DNA of 47,726 nucleotides from Virgibacillus sp. AGTR (GTDB taxonomy: Bacteria; Bacillota; Bacilli; Bacillales; Amphibacillaceae). Within the stretch, counting starts at the first letter, position 1. Each line of letters opens with the position of its first letter. The notes below the pieces were generated by a model that did no database searches, was not told where the DNA came from, and worked only from the letters and a program-made list of their open reading frames with translations. The translations under genes were made by a program, and so were the position numbers. Positions 1 through 7,415 of the stretch are shown here, in pieces. Location: the NCBI RefSeq assembly GCF_016919725.2, contig NZ_JAJERH010000029.1, positions 1 through 47,726 on the forward strand, given 5' to 3'.

Positions 1-87
1 CTAATCTATGCACATATTAATAATATTTCTAATGAAAATTATTTACTAGTTGATTTTTATGTACATACACTTTTAACTTTTAAATGA
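1..87 (+). CDS. possible 3' end of a gene cut by the window edge
   Basis: Frame 1 is open from the first base to a TGA at 85-87 (28 codons, rich in Leu, Tyr, Asn). It could be the tail of a gene starting outside the window, but 28 codons without stop in AT-rich DNA is weak evidence and no family is recognisable. The rest of 88-217 shows only AT-rich sequence leading to the ribosome binding site of the next gene. Confidence 0.2.
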   Translation, partial: LIYAHINNISNENYLLVDFYVHTLLTFK

Positions 88-217
88 TGTTTATTCAAGA
101 AAAGTGTCAGATAATTGAAGATTGCTCCTGAGATAATTAAAAAAACGTTTGAGAAGGAATTTTTATGGGTTTTCACGAAATATTTTAATGGATATAAAAA
201 AGGAGAGATGAGAAGTT

Positions 218-571
218 ATGGACAAACCCATTGGAAAAAGAATTAGCACTATTTTCATCCCAGTAAGTGATGTTAAAAAAGCAAGAGATTGGTATTGCAA
301 TTTGTTAGGCATTATGGCAGATGGGGAAATTGCACATGGACATATCTATGTGGTTTCTTTAGAAAACGTTAATCTTGTACTTGATAGTAAAATTTTTGAA
401 AAGTATAAACCTGATGAAATGCCGAGATTTCACTTTGACACCACAGATATTAAGGTTGCCTATGAATACGTCAAATCAAATGGGATTGAGATACTGACCG
501 AGATTGAAGATGGGCACTGGTTCAATATTAGTGACCCGGACGGTAATGTACTAATGGTTTGCCAGTGTTAA
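218..571 (+). CDS. VOC family (glyoxalase/bleomycin-resistance fold) protein
   Basis: A 117-aa single-domain protein of the vicinal oxygen chelate superfamily. The opening (RISTIFIPVSDVKKARDWYC) is the classic first beta-alpha unit, and the end (HWFNISDPDGNVLMVCQC) is the typical closing strand with the DPDGN turn. Members are metal-dependent lyases, dioxygenases or drug-binding proteins; nothing here fixes the substrate. GGAGAG lies just upstream of the ATG at 218. It stands alone, with an intrinsic terminator about 155 nt after the stop. Family is safe; activity is unknown. Confidence 0.85.
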   Translation: MDKPIGKRISTIFIPVSDVKKARDWYCNLLGIMADGEIAHGHIYVVSLENVNLVLDSKIFEKYKPDEMPRFHFDTTDIKVAYEYVKSNGIEILTEIEDGHWFNISDPDGNVLMVCQC

Positions 572-726
572 GCTAATTAAGTGATTGTCGGAAGTACATC
601 AAATTAAGGTGCATACAACAAAAGTAATAAGTTGATAAAAACTAAATCGCTACATATTATGATAGCAAACATCTCCATTAGTCTATATAATGTCATTTAA
701 TACCCTTAAGGTGTCATGTTACATGA

Positions 727-756
727 AGCCTCTCATTCTTATGAGGGGCTTTTTTT
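727..756 (+). terminator. intrinsic terminator
   Basis: A 10-bp stem (727-736 with 741-750, one G-U pair) with a 4-nt loop is followed by seven T. It would stop plus-strand transcription from the VOC gene and sits at the 3' end of the convergent small gene at 755-967. Confidence 0.75.
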
Positions 757-967
757 ACATAGCTCTCTTCCGTACTGGTCCTGCTGAAAGGATATTTTCT
801 AACTTAAATGTTCTCACTTTTTTACGGTAGTAACAATAAGCCAAAATACTCTTATCATTTACTTCAAGCACACGAATATAACGCTCCGTTACATTGTTAT
901 TGCTATCTATATAAAAGATAATGATTTTTTGCTTATTCTCCGCAGAACGATTAAGTAACCCTTTCAT
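755..967 (-). CDS. small WYL-like protein, probably SOS-controlled
   Basis: A 70-aa protein resembling the short WYL-type proteins of bacilli: one SH3-like beta-barrel segment with patterns such as KIIIFYIDSNNNVTERYIRV and ILAYCYYRKKVRTFKLENI. WYL modules sense ligands or nucleic acid in DNA-damage and defence regulators; this one has no HTH. The ribosome binding site AGGTGG precedes ATG at 967. A TATAAT -10 at 998-1003 and a GAAC-N4-GTTC box at 984-995 lie directly upstream, so expression is probably repressed by LexA. The family call rests on pattern memory and is moderate. Confidence 0.6.
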   Translation of the reverse strand: MKGLLNRSAENKQKIIIFYIDSNNNVTERYIRVLEVNDKSILAYCYYRKKVRTFKLENILSAGPVRKRAM

Positions 968-983
968 GATAAGACCACCTTTA

Positions 984-1003
984 GAACGTTTGTTCTTATT
1001 ATA
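984..1003 (-). promoter_or_regulatory. LexA (DinR) box overlapping promoter of the WYL-like gene
   Basis: GAACGTTTGTTC (984-995) fits the Bacillus LexA/DinR core GAAC-N4-GTTC. A perfect -10 (TATAAT on the minus strand, 998-1003) abuts it, so the box covers the expected transcription start, a standard repressor position. A second, imperfect GAAC half-site lies at 1014-1017. No good -35 is visible. Confidence 0.6.
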
Positions 1004-1114
1004 TCACAAAACACGAACGTGTATACGTGTTTTCTGTTAGTGATTTTTGGTGGTTATATTATTAATTTTTCACAACATAATATAATTGATATCTTATAAA
1101 AAGGAGATTTAAAA

Positions 1115-1930
1115 GTGAACTATGCAGAAATAGGTTTAACTCAACAATCACTTGGAAACTTTATAACCATTATTAGTAAAAATTTTGTGCATGAGGAATC
1201 AGATATACCAATTTTTGAAGAACATGGTATTAAAATATTAGCCAACGTTAAGGCGAGACTTTCTCCCCCAAATAGCGTGACCTTAGAGTCGCCTAGTAAT
1301 ATAGCAATTGAACACTTAAAGTTAGTTTTTGAAAAGTTAGAAATTGTTATATCTGTTGATTTACCGCATCGCTCAATTGACTTACCTTTCCTTCCTGATG
1401 TGTCAATATTTGGCGATAATCCTGATATTCGTTTAACTATGGGGATAGAAGAATTCATAAGACCAGATATCTCTTTAGCTGTAGGAATTAGTAGTAATTT
1501 AAATGATGGTAAGCATAACATTAATTTAGAATTGATTGAAGATAAATTTAAAATACATTCTTTTGGTGTACCTGAAGATTTAGGAAAGATAATTGAAGAT
1601 AAAATTGGGGAAGAAATTAAAAGAATTATTCCAGGAAGGGTTGATGACATAATATTAGATGTGCTAGGAAATTTAACCAAAATTTTGTCTTTACCAATTC
1701 CTTTTGACAACTGGATTGTTAATAAAATAATTGATAGTGAATTTATCAAAAGGTTGGCAAAGAAGAGTATTACAAAAACATTTAAAGAGCAACATATATA
1801 TTCAATTCCGCAAGAACAACCAATTGGTGAAGGTCCTTACAAAAGAAATTTAACAGTTACTGAGATTCCTATAAGTATTCATGATGGAAAATTAATTATC
1901 ACCGCAAACCTTTCTGATGTAATCGTATAA
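1115..1930 (+). CDS. hypothetical protein of 271 aa
   Basis: Not recognised. The start is GTG at 1115 with AAGGAG 8-9 nt upstream. There is no signal peptide and no membrane helix. The protein alternates short strands and amphipathic helices, has a Pro/Ile-rich centre (RSIDLPFLPDVSIFG), and ends in beta-rich sequence. The alternating hydrophobic layout recalls elongated lipid-binding barrels, but that is only an impression. It is transcribed alone, away from the WYL-like gene, and is followed by a hairpin at 1951-1984. Codon use looks like that of its neighbours. Confidence 0.75.
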   Translation: MNYAEIGLTQQSLGNFITIISKNFVHEESDIPIFEEHGIKILANVKARLSPPNSVTLESPSNIAIEHLKLVFEKLEIVISVDLPHRSIDLPFLPDVSIFGDNPDIRLTMGIEEFIRPDISLAVGISSNLNDGKHNINLELIEDKFKIHSFGVPEDLGKIIEDKIGEEIKRIIPGRVDDIILDVLGNLTKILSLPIPFDNWIVNKIIDSEFIKRLAKKSITKTFKEQHIYSIPQEQPIGEGPYKRNLTVTEIPISIHDGKLIITANLSDVIV

Positions 1931-1950
1931 AAGTTTAAGAATCTAAAAAA

Positions 1951-1984
1951 TGCTGCCAATAGTCCATTTCAGACATTGGCAGCA
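1951..1984. terminator. hairpin, probable bidirectional terminator
   Basis: TGCTGCCAAT (1951-1960) pairs perfectly with ATTGGCAGCA (1975-1984) across a 14-nt loop. Six A precede it, giving a T-run for minus-strand transcripts, and a short T-rich stretch follows on the plus strand. It sits between the 271-aa gene and the convergent endolysin remnant. Confidence 0.6.
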
Positions 1985-2036
1985 TAACTTTATATATAGC
2001 CCACTCTCGCATACTTGCTACTAACTATCACTAGAT

Positions 2037-2785
2037 TTACTTAACCACAGCACTAGTACCAGAACCAACATAAATATTACGCTTACCTCTTCCTGTCTTA
2101 ATAGTTACTACATCTGGATATGGTTTATCTAGTATTTTATAAGTTAACCCACCATACCTAGCAGGGGTAAGACTCCAATCACTATTTTTTTTGATCGGTT
2201 TAACATTAAGCTTGTACGTTCTCCACGTTTTTGCAGATGCAGGCAAATGAACGGTACCTTTAGCTTGGCTAGGTTTAGACTTACTATTTGATTTATTCCC
2301 TTTTAAGGATCCATAAACCTCTTTACCAGCCAATCCATCTCGTTTCAACCCATAATAAGATTGATAACGTTCTACTACATCTTCTGTCTCGTCTCCATAA
2401 TATTCATCAATACCGTTGTTTTTAGCTAGCATCGTTTGTAATTGTTTAACAGGCTTACCATATTGACCATTTCTAAGTGTCTGTCCTTTCCAATCACCAA
2501 TAACCTTTATCCAGTTTGTTACTGTTTCGGAATCTACTTTTTGATCTGGTGCTGTAATTGTATCGTCTACTTTACTTGTAAGTTTGGACGTTTACCGGCT
2601 TGTAGTTGTGATAAAGTAAGACCACCAGTCATTTGTAAATGAGGATAATCCTTAAAGCTAGACCAATCCCCGCCCCATTCAAATCCTAACGATTTGCCGA
2701 TTGCTGCAACCCTTTTCCACTTTGCATTAACTGTCCATATAGCTTTTTGACCATCATCGCTAACAATGAAACAGGATTTCCGCAA
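2037..2785 (-). pseudogene. broken phage-type endolysin (M15-like peptidase, peptidoglycan-binding and C-terminal wall domain)
   Basis: Read on the minus strand, the first piece (from 2785) has the end of an M15-type L-Ala-D-Glu/D-Ala-D-Ala peptidase: GKSLGFEWGGDWSSFKDYPH. Near 2588-2592 the frame shifts by one base; the next frame then runs without interruption through an acidic linker, a peptidoglycan-binding domain (WIKVIGDWKGQTLRNGQYG and following) and a beta-rich C-terminal domain ending GSGTSAVVK. The first third of the peptidase, with its early metal ligands, is missing because the sequence joins integrase-like DNA at about 2750-2790. Both the truncation and the frameshift make it non-functional. 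It is a prophage remnant. Confidence 0.75.
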
Positions 2786-3088
2786 TTTGATGGATGGGCA
2801 AAAGGGATTTATAGAGGCGACTTATTTATATCTGCTGGGCGTCATATGGCTTTTAATAACGCTTTAAATAGAATGATCAAAAAAGCAAAGGTGAAACGTA
2901 AACGTATTACCCCACATGGTCTATGGCATACACATGCAACGATATTGCTCAATCAAAAAACATCAGTCATAACAGTAGCTAAGCGATTCGGAAATACTCC
3001 TGAAGAAGTTTATAAAACTTATGGTCTTTCAGATGATCAAGCAGACAAAAAAGCAGCAACAGTATTCAGTTCTATGATAAGTATTTAA
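2747..3088 (+). pseudogene. C-terminal fragment of a phage integrase (tyrosine recombinase)
   Basis: About 100 residues match the C-terminal catalytic part of Bacillus phage-type tyrosine integrases: KRITPHGLWHTHATILL, then the region before the nucleophile, RFGNTPEEVYKTYGLSD. The conserved HxLRHTHA box reads HGLWHTHA, so the second catalytic Arg is Trp, and the usual YGH near the end reads YGL. The N-terminal DNA-binding domain is absent. The open frame overlaps the start of the endolysin remnant on the other strand. No att site could be identified. Confidence 0.7.
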
Positions 3089-3093
3089 GGTTC

Positions 3094-3132
3094 ACTGGGG
3101 GAGGTTTTTTAACCACCCTTTACACCCCCAGT
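3094..3132. terminator. hairpin after the integrase fragment
   Basis: ACTGGGGG (3094-3101) pairs with CCCCCAGT (3125-3132), and the loop contains a T6 run. It has no clear T-run after the stem on the plus strand, so termination is possible but unproven. Confidence 0.4.
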
Positions 3133-3158
3133 AATAGCAAGGTTTTTAGTCTAAAACC

Positions 3159-3179
3159 CTCCCTCTTCTGTAAAGGGAG
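3159..3179 (-). terminator. probable terminator of the SorC-type regulator gene
   Basis: On the minus strand CTCCCT and AGGGAG form a 6-bp stem just after the stop of the regulator gene, followed by GGTTTTAG. It is short, but correctly placed. Confidence 0.5.
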
Positions 3180-3182
3180 TTG

Positions 3183-4133
3183 TTACCCAGATTTTTGTAT
3201 GATTGTTTTTGCTGTTTCATCATCAGTAATTAGTACATCAATATAATTACCTTTTAACATACCTAACAAACTATCAGCTTTATAGTTTCCAGCAACAACC
3301 GCTACTACTTGTTTAATTTGTTTTAAATCGTCTAATGATAGACCTACTACTCTTTTATCTCGTGGCAGATGAACAGGCTTTCCATCCTGGTCAAAAAACC
3401 TAAATCCCATATCACCTACTACCCCTAATTTCTTAAGTTCTTTAACGTCTTCTTCCTCGAGATAACCGACACTTTTCAAGGTAGAGTGTTCATATGGATT
3501 CCCTATACTGATTACCGCCATATCAACATTTCTTCCTTCCTCGATTACTTCACTTATATCCTCCATGCTTCGTAATCGATTCATTAATTCTTCTGATTCA
3601 ACAATTGCTGGAGCATATAAAAAGGAACATTCTCCTCCCATCTTTTTAGCTAATTCATATGCCAATTGATTAGCATGGATTTCTACCTTTTTTCTCCCCA
3701 TACCACCTTCAAGAGGAACGACTTTCATGTTTTCTCTTAATTCATATGGATATTCCTTCACAAGGGAAGTTAATGTTTGACCCCACGAAATTCCAAGACT
3801 TTGAATGTCTTTCATATTCTTTGATAAATAATATGCTGCTGATCGACCAACCGAATGTAAAGTCAATTCGGGCTTTTTATCAACAGATGGAATAACCAAA
3901 GCATCTTTCAAGTTGTATTCAGACTCTAGTCTTTTTTCAAGACTAACTGTCTGTACTGTTTCATCATTAATATAAAATTCAACAATTCCTAAATCTTTTG
4001 CTTTTTGAAGAGATTTAGAGATGATTGGCCGAGAAACAGTAAGTTTCTTAGCAATTTGTTCCTGCGTCCAGTTGTCTTCATAATAAAGATTGGCAATCTT
4101 CACCAATTGCCTTCTCTCTTCCCAATTAACCAT
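3183..4133 (-). CDS. SorC-family sugar-responsive transcriptional regulator
   Basis: A 316-aa protein of the SorC/DeoR(Bsu)/CggR class. An N-terminal HTH (about 17-45, WTQEQIAKKLTVSRPIISKS) is followed by a Rossmann-like effector domain with ISWGQTLTSLV, EGGMGR and LVVIGDMGFRFFD-type motifs (here GVVGDMGFRFFDQDG) and a C-terminal ITDDETA motif. The family binds phosphorylated sugars and usually represses an adjacent catabolic operon. No sugar gene lies beside it: phage debris is on one side and a 460-bp gap with transposase-like debris on the other. The target operon may have been lost or lie elsewhere. Length is normal. Confidence 0.9.
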   Translation of the reverse strand: MVNWEERRQLVKIANLYYEDNWTQEQIAKKLTVSRPIISKSLQKAKDLGIVEFYINDETVQTVSLEKRLESEYNLKDALVIPSVDKKPELTLHSVGRSAAYYLSKNMKDIQSLGISWGQTLTSLVKEYPYELRENMKVVPLEGGMGRKKVEIHANQLAYELAKKMGGECSFLYAPAIVESEELMNRLRSMEDISEVIEEGRNVDMAVISIGNPYEHSTLKSVGYLEEEDVKELKKLGVVGDMGFRFFDQDGKPVHLPRDKRVVGLSLDDLKQIKQVVAVVAGNYKADSLLGMLKGNYIDVLITDDETAKTIIQKSG

Positions 4134-4400
4134 AGCATACTTCCTTTTATATTTTTAAATTCGAATTGCTTAAATTATATATTCGTTATACTTTTACATA
4201 TCCCTTCTATTTTAAACAAAATACAAAGTTTTAGAAAGACCCGAAACCTGCATTACTTAAATTAGATGTTTAGCAACTGTAAACTGCTATGATTATGGAT
4301 ACTTTGTAATTTTGTTTGTTAAGGACATACATATCAAACCTCATTAAGCGATTTCATTTTTCGGCTGGTACAAAAAGGGTCTTTCCTGCAGGCTGTCAAC

Positions 4401-4555
4401 CGATGTTTCATCCAAAAAAGAGCGCCCAGTTAAAATAAAAATGGTCACGATGAAAGAGCTTGTTCCAGAAAAACATCCCTTCTGCAAAAACGGGCGATCC
4501 GAGGCCCCACAGTTTGGTTTTCACAAGGGGGATTCAGCGTTCGTCCGCCCACAAA
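4401..4555 (+). pseudogene. possible decayed transposase start (IS1182-like)
   Basis: Within the 460-bp gap 4134-4609 the only coding-like signal is KMVTMKELVPEKHP around 4435-4480. It resembles the N-terminus of IS1182-type transposases, which have a short 'vsmedLVpkdHl' motif. The downstream sequence is unusually G+C-rich for the window (around 4490-4550). There is no continuous frame and no inverted repeats, so the call is weak. Confidence 0.25.
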
Positions 4556-4557
4556 AA

Positions 4558-4592
4558 AGCTTGTAGAAAACACAGGGGTTTCTCTACAAGCT
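4558..4592 (-). terminator. terminator of the lipoprotein gene
   Basis: AGCTTGTAGA (4558-4567) pairs perfectly with TCTACAAGCT (4583-4592). On the minus strand the stem is followed directly by TTTTTTG. It lies 18 nt past the stop of the gene at 4610-5044. Confidence 0.85.
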
Positions 4593-4609
4593 AAGAGCAT
4601 ATGCCATTT

Positions 4610-5044
4610 TTACTTACCAATAGAGTTTAACGCTTCTTTGTATTCATTGTATTTATCTTCTTCTAGGTCACCATTAATTTGTACCAATACATTGTCCTTT
4701 TTCATTGTCCAAGAAAATAACATCGCACTTTCTTCACCCATTGAATCATAATACTCTTTCATTTCTTCTAAATCAGCCTGATCACTATACGTTAAAATTC
4801 TTCCTCCAGAATCTTCACCTAAAGAAGGAATGAAGAATCTGACACCTTCATCAGCTTTCATTGGAGCCATTCCATAATCATCTTTAGTCATTTCTTTAGG
4901 CTCCTCAGCTTCTAAACCTGCATCTTGAAATGCTTTAATAACATCATCAGTTGTTAATTTTTCAGCACTTTCTCCCTCGTCACCGCAAGCTGATATAATT
5001 ACAACGGTAATAAATAATGTTAATAATGCAATGATTTTTTTCAT
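4610..5044 (-). CDS. small lipoprotein of unknown function
   Basis: A 144-aa protein with a lipoprotein signal peptide (KKIIALLTLFITVVIISAC, lipobox ISAC, Cys about residue 20), so it is expected on the outer face of the membrane. The mature part is acidic and Glu/Asp/Met-rich, with a C-terminal segment (FSWTMKKDNVLVQINGDLEE) typical of small Bacillaceae lipoproteins seen near stress genes. No catalytic motif was seen. It is monocistronic, with a perfect ribosome binding site (AAAGGGGGA) and its own terminator. Confidence 0.85.
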   Translation of the reverse strand: MKKIIALLTLFITVVIISACGDEGESAEKLTTDDVIKAFQDAGLEAEEPKEMTKDDYGMAPMKADEGVRFFIPSLGEDSGGRILTYSDQADLEEMKEYYDSMGEESAMLFSWTMKKDNVLVQINGDLEEDKYNEYKEALNSIGK

Positions 5045-5235
5045 TATAAATCCCCCTTTTTCTACATTTTACCATAAGATACTTGCTAATATTCTATAAT
5101 TTTCACACCTAATGATTAATAATTTTTACATTTTATATATATCGAAAAATATACTCATCAATAATTAATGCTCCGACGACTACAATCACTGTAGCAATTA
5201 TAAATAACACTATGATTTTAATATTTTAGCTTATA

Positions 5236-5278
5236 TGTGATAAGTATCACCATTATCGATGCAATAATCGTGTAAAAT
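5236..5278 (+). promoter_or_regulatory. Crp/Fnr-type box and -10 upstream of the DUF2269 gene
   Basis: TGTGATAAGTATCACC (5236-5251) matches TGTGA-N6-TCAC with one end mismatch. TAAAAT at 5273-5278 has its centre 32 bp downstream of the box centre, placing the box at -41.5, the class II activation position. The same geometry occurs at the narG, radical-SAM and heme-copper operon promoters. Confidence 0.7.
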
Positions 5279-5303
5279 AAATAGGAGATAGGAGGTACAG
5301 TGA

Positions 5304-5762
5304 ATGACATTATATAAATTTCTCTTATTCATTCATATATTTTCTGCCATTATTGGTATGGGACCAGGTTTGGTTATGACGTTTGTTGTTACTCATTCCA
5401 AGCCTAGTAATATGACAGAATTACGGCATGCTTTTAAGATTCGAAATTTATTACATATCTTAACAATGATAGGAGGGAGTCTACTTCTTCTTACGGGAAT
5501 AGGGATGGGTTTCCTTCATAATTATTGGTTTACACAAGGATGGTATATTACTAGTCTTATCCTATTTTTAATTGCACTAGCATTTGGACCGTATCTTTTA
5601 AAACCGAGATCTGTTCCCATTAAGAAATTATTAAGTGCGTATACTGGAGAGAAAATCCCCAAAGAATACTATCAATTATCCAAGAAATTATTCCATGTAG
5701 AACATGTTGAAAATATTATTTTTATTATTATTATTGCATTAATGATTTTAAAGCCTTTTTAA
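5304..5762 (+). CDS. DUF2269 integral membrane protein
   Basis: A 152-aa protein with four membrane helices (about 5-25, 49-71, 78-97, 132-150). The pattern LFIHIFSAIIGMGPGLVMT near the start is typical of DUF2269 proteins. His residues lie in or near helices (H10, H52, H71 region), so heme binding is conceivable but not shown. The start at 5304 follows GGAGGT. Upstream is a Crp/Fnr box at -41.5, which ties it to the anaerobic regulon of this window although the family has no known role. Confidence 0.85.
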   Translation: MTLYKFLLFIHIFSAIIGMGPGLVMTFVVTHSKPSNMTELRHAFKIRNLLHILTMIGGSLLLLTGIGMGFLHNYWFTQGWYITSLILFLIALAFGPYLLKPRSVPIKKLLSAYTGEKIPKEYYQLSKKLFHVEHVENIIFIIIIALMILKPF

Positions 5763-5827
5763 TAGGGGCGCTGCCGTAACCTAAAATTACATAATAGCGT
5801 GCTGAGACTTAACTTCATATATTTTTT

Positions 5828-5868
5828 GATGGAATGTCCTTGAGAGCCTTTTCCAAGGACATTCCATC
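5828..5868. repeat. perfect 15-bp-arm hairpin
   Basis: GATGGAATGTCCTTG (5828-5842) and CAAGGACATTCCATC (5854-5868) are perfect inverted repeats around an 11-nt loop. T6 lies to the left and an A-rich tract to the right, so neither strand has the T-run of an intrinsic terminator after the stem. It could be a transcription barrier after the DUF2269 gene, or part of a mobile palindrome. Confidence 0.6.
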
Positions 5869-5934
5869 GAATAAAAAGAGAACATGTCTAATAGGCGAAG
5901 AAATATTACATCATTTGACGTGCAATATTCCTTT

Positions 5935-5999
5935 CTGAGCAGTTGCTCTCTGGAATAGCTTAGAGATCGACTGCCAGTAGATGTCTGATTGGTTCAAAG
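5935..5999 (-). repeat. dispersed hairpin repeat, copy A
   Basis: Contains ACTGCCAGT (5970-5978) opposite a degenerate CTGAGCAGT (5935-5943), an inner stem CTCT/AGAG (5946-5949, 5962-5965), and ATGTCTGATTGGTTCAAAG (5981-5999), a 19-nt exact reverse complement of 21699-21717 in copy C. It therefore belongs to one dispersed family, here inverted. The surrounding non-genic stretch 5763-6404 otherwise holds the hairpin at 5828 and decayed coding sequence. Confidence 0.65.
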
Positions 6000-6014
6000 T
6001 AAAATTACCAGTAA

Positions 6015-6160
6015 CTGTTGGATTTTACAAAAAACTATTAACATAGTAGCGATAATAGCTGCTGTCCAAGTAATTAAAATATTGTTTCCCGTTATACTAT
6101 CAATTAACGGTCCTCCTGAGCTATTTTCCAACTAATATAATGATCCTAAATCAATCTAAC
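6015..6160 (-). pseudogene. decayed C-terminal fragment of a membrane transporter
   Basis: The minus strand reads GGPLIDSITGNNILITWTAA, followed by a hydrophobic helix, with one in-frame TAG upstream and no start codon. The pattern suits the last helix and loop of an MFS-type transporter. It lies directly upstream of repeat copy A. Identity is uncertain. Confidence 0.3.
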
Positions 6161-6404
6161 ATGTTATGTCTGTTTTTTATCAACTACGATATCAGTAAAA
6201 TTCCTTAGCAGAGTTTTCATTTGATTACAAAATCCATTTAAAGAATACACTATTTCCAAACGGTGCAGAATAAGAAATATTATCTTTTTTTCAAGAAAAG
6301 AGATTAGTACTGCTTTTACATTATCTACTTGTTCTAATAAAGCAAGGCCCTTTCCTCTTTTTTCACTATTTTAAAGCCAATAAATTGAATAAATCTGATG
6401 AATA

Positions 6405-6638
6405 TCAACCACCACTGACAGGAGGAATAAATGCTACTGTATCACCGGATTTTACGACATCCTCGTCCGTAGCATACTCCTCATTAATTGCAGTCATAAC
6501 CCCGTCTAATTCATTTAAATAATATTGGTCTTTCAATTTATGTTTTAACTCGCTAATTTTAATTTGATTTGTCTCTATATCCAGTTGATCTTTCCCTAGT
6601 TTTTCTTGTAAATGTGCGAACAACAAGACCTTAATCAT
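6405..6638 (-). CDS. moaD: molybdopterin synthase small subunit MoaD
   Basis: A 77-aa ubiquitin-fold sulfur carrier. The C-terminus ...FIPPVSGG carries the required Gly-Gly that is adenylated by MoeB and then thiocarboxylated. With MoaE it inserts the dithiolene sulfurs into precursor Z to form molybdopterin, the pterin part of the NarG cofactor. Its start overlaps the moaE stop by 8 bp, so the two are translationally coupled. It is the last gene of the minus-strand nar-moa run. Confidence 0.93.
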   Translation of the reverse strand: MIKVLLFAHLQEKLGKDQLDIETNQIKISELKHKLKDQYYLNELDGVMTAINEEYATDEDVVKSGDTVAFIPPVSGG

Positions 6639-7107
6639 TTTTCACATCCTCTACATTTGGTTTTCCATTCGGATAGGAAATCGTTTCTAATTGATTACCA
6701 ATCCATGTTTCTCCATGTTCCCAATGTTCCCTTTTCCAAATAGGTACAATCTGTTTAATTCGTTCTATTGCATACTCATTTGCTTCATAGGCTGCTTTAC
6801 GATGTGGGGAGGAAACTGCAATAACCACGGCAATATCTGAAATGTCCAAATGTCCGATTCGGTGAGTAATGGCCACCATTGTATCTGGCCACTTATCCCC
6901 TATTTCATCACCGATCTTAGCAAGCATTTTCACAGCCATGGGAATATACGCTTGGTATTGTAGATAAATTGTTCTTTTCCCTTTAGTCCATTCTCTTACC
7001 GTACCAATAAAGGTCGTAATAGCACCAGATTCTCTTCTTTCTACTTTTTTTATAAGTGATTCTACTTGAATCGGTTCTTCTACAATTTCATATAATGACT
7101 CAGCCAT
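6631..7107 (-). CDS. moaE: molybdopterin synthase large subunit MoaE
   Basis: A 158-aa protein with the MoaE landmarks: GAITTFIGTVRE near residue 30, the HRIGHLDISDIAVVIAVSSPHR core, and KQIVPIWKREHW near the end with the active-site Lys. It acts with MoaD as a heterotetramer in the cytoplasm to make molybdopterin. It overlaps moaD. The 300 bp upstream contain decayed coding sequence where mobB/moeA-type genes often sit in Firmicute Moa operons. Confidence 0.94.
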   Translation of the reverse strand: MAESLYEIVEEPIQVESLIKKVERRESGAITTFIGTVREWTKGKRTIYLQYQAYIPMAVKMLAKIGDEIGDKWPDTMVAITHRIGHLDISDIAVVIAVSSPHRKAAYEANEYAIERIKQIVPIWKREHWEHGETWIGNQLETISYPNGKPNVEDVKND

Positions 7108-7133
7108 GTTTCTTTCGACTCCTTCTAAGCTTT

Positions 7134-7400
7134 TTAGCAGGATGCCATAAAGTCCTCCATTGTCGTTCCTTCTTTATCTTCTAATAAGATGACTGCAGCT
7201 TCCATTCATTTCTCATAATCATATATTCGTGAAAGAAATAGTATCCCCTTTATAGAGTTTCCGCTTTAATTGCATGTGATTTTTCCCTTGAATTATTTAT
7301 TATTTTACTACTTTCAACATGAAACAGCATCACAAGTGGTAGGGATCCTCGAATTACTTTTCAAATTGGCTTCAATAGCTTAAGTTAGTTTTTGTCTGTC
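7134..7400 (-). pseudogene. decayed gene remnant between moeB-like gene and moaE
   Basis: Read on the minus strand, short coding-like blocks in different frames occur: KLYKGDTISFTNI, then YDYEK, a TGA, MEAAVILLEDKEGTTMEDF and a TAA at 7134-7136. An earlier block near 7320-7395 (IEANLKSNSRIPTT) has several stops. This is what a frameshifted, partly deleted gene looks like. Position in the Moa operon suggests a lost cofactor gene (mobB or moeA), but the sequence does not prove which. Confidence 0.4.
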
Positions 7401-7415
7401 TACCATAACATCCCC

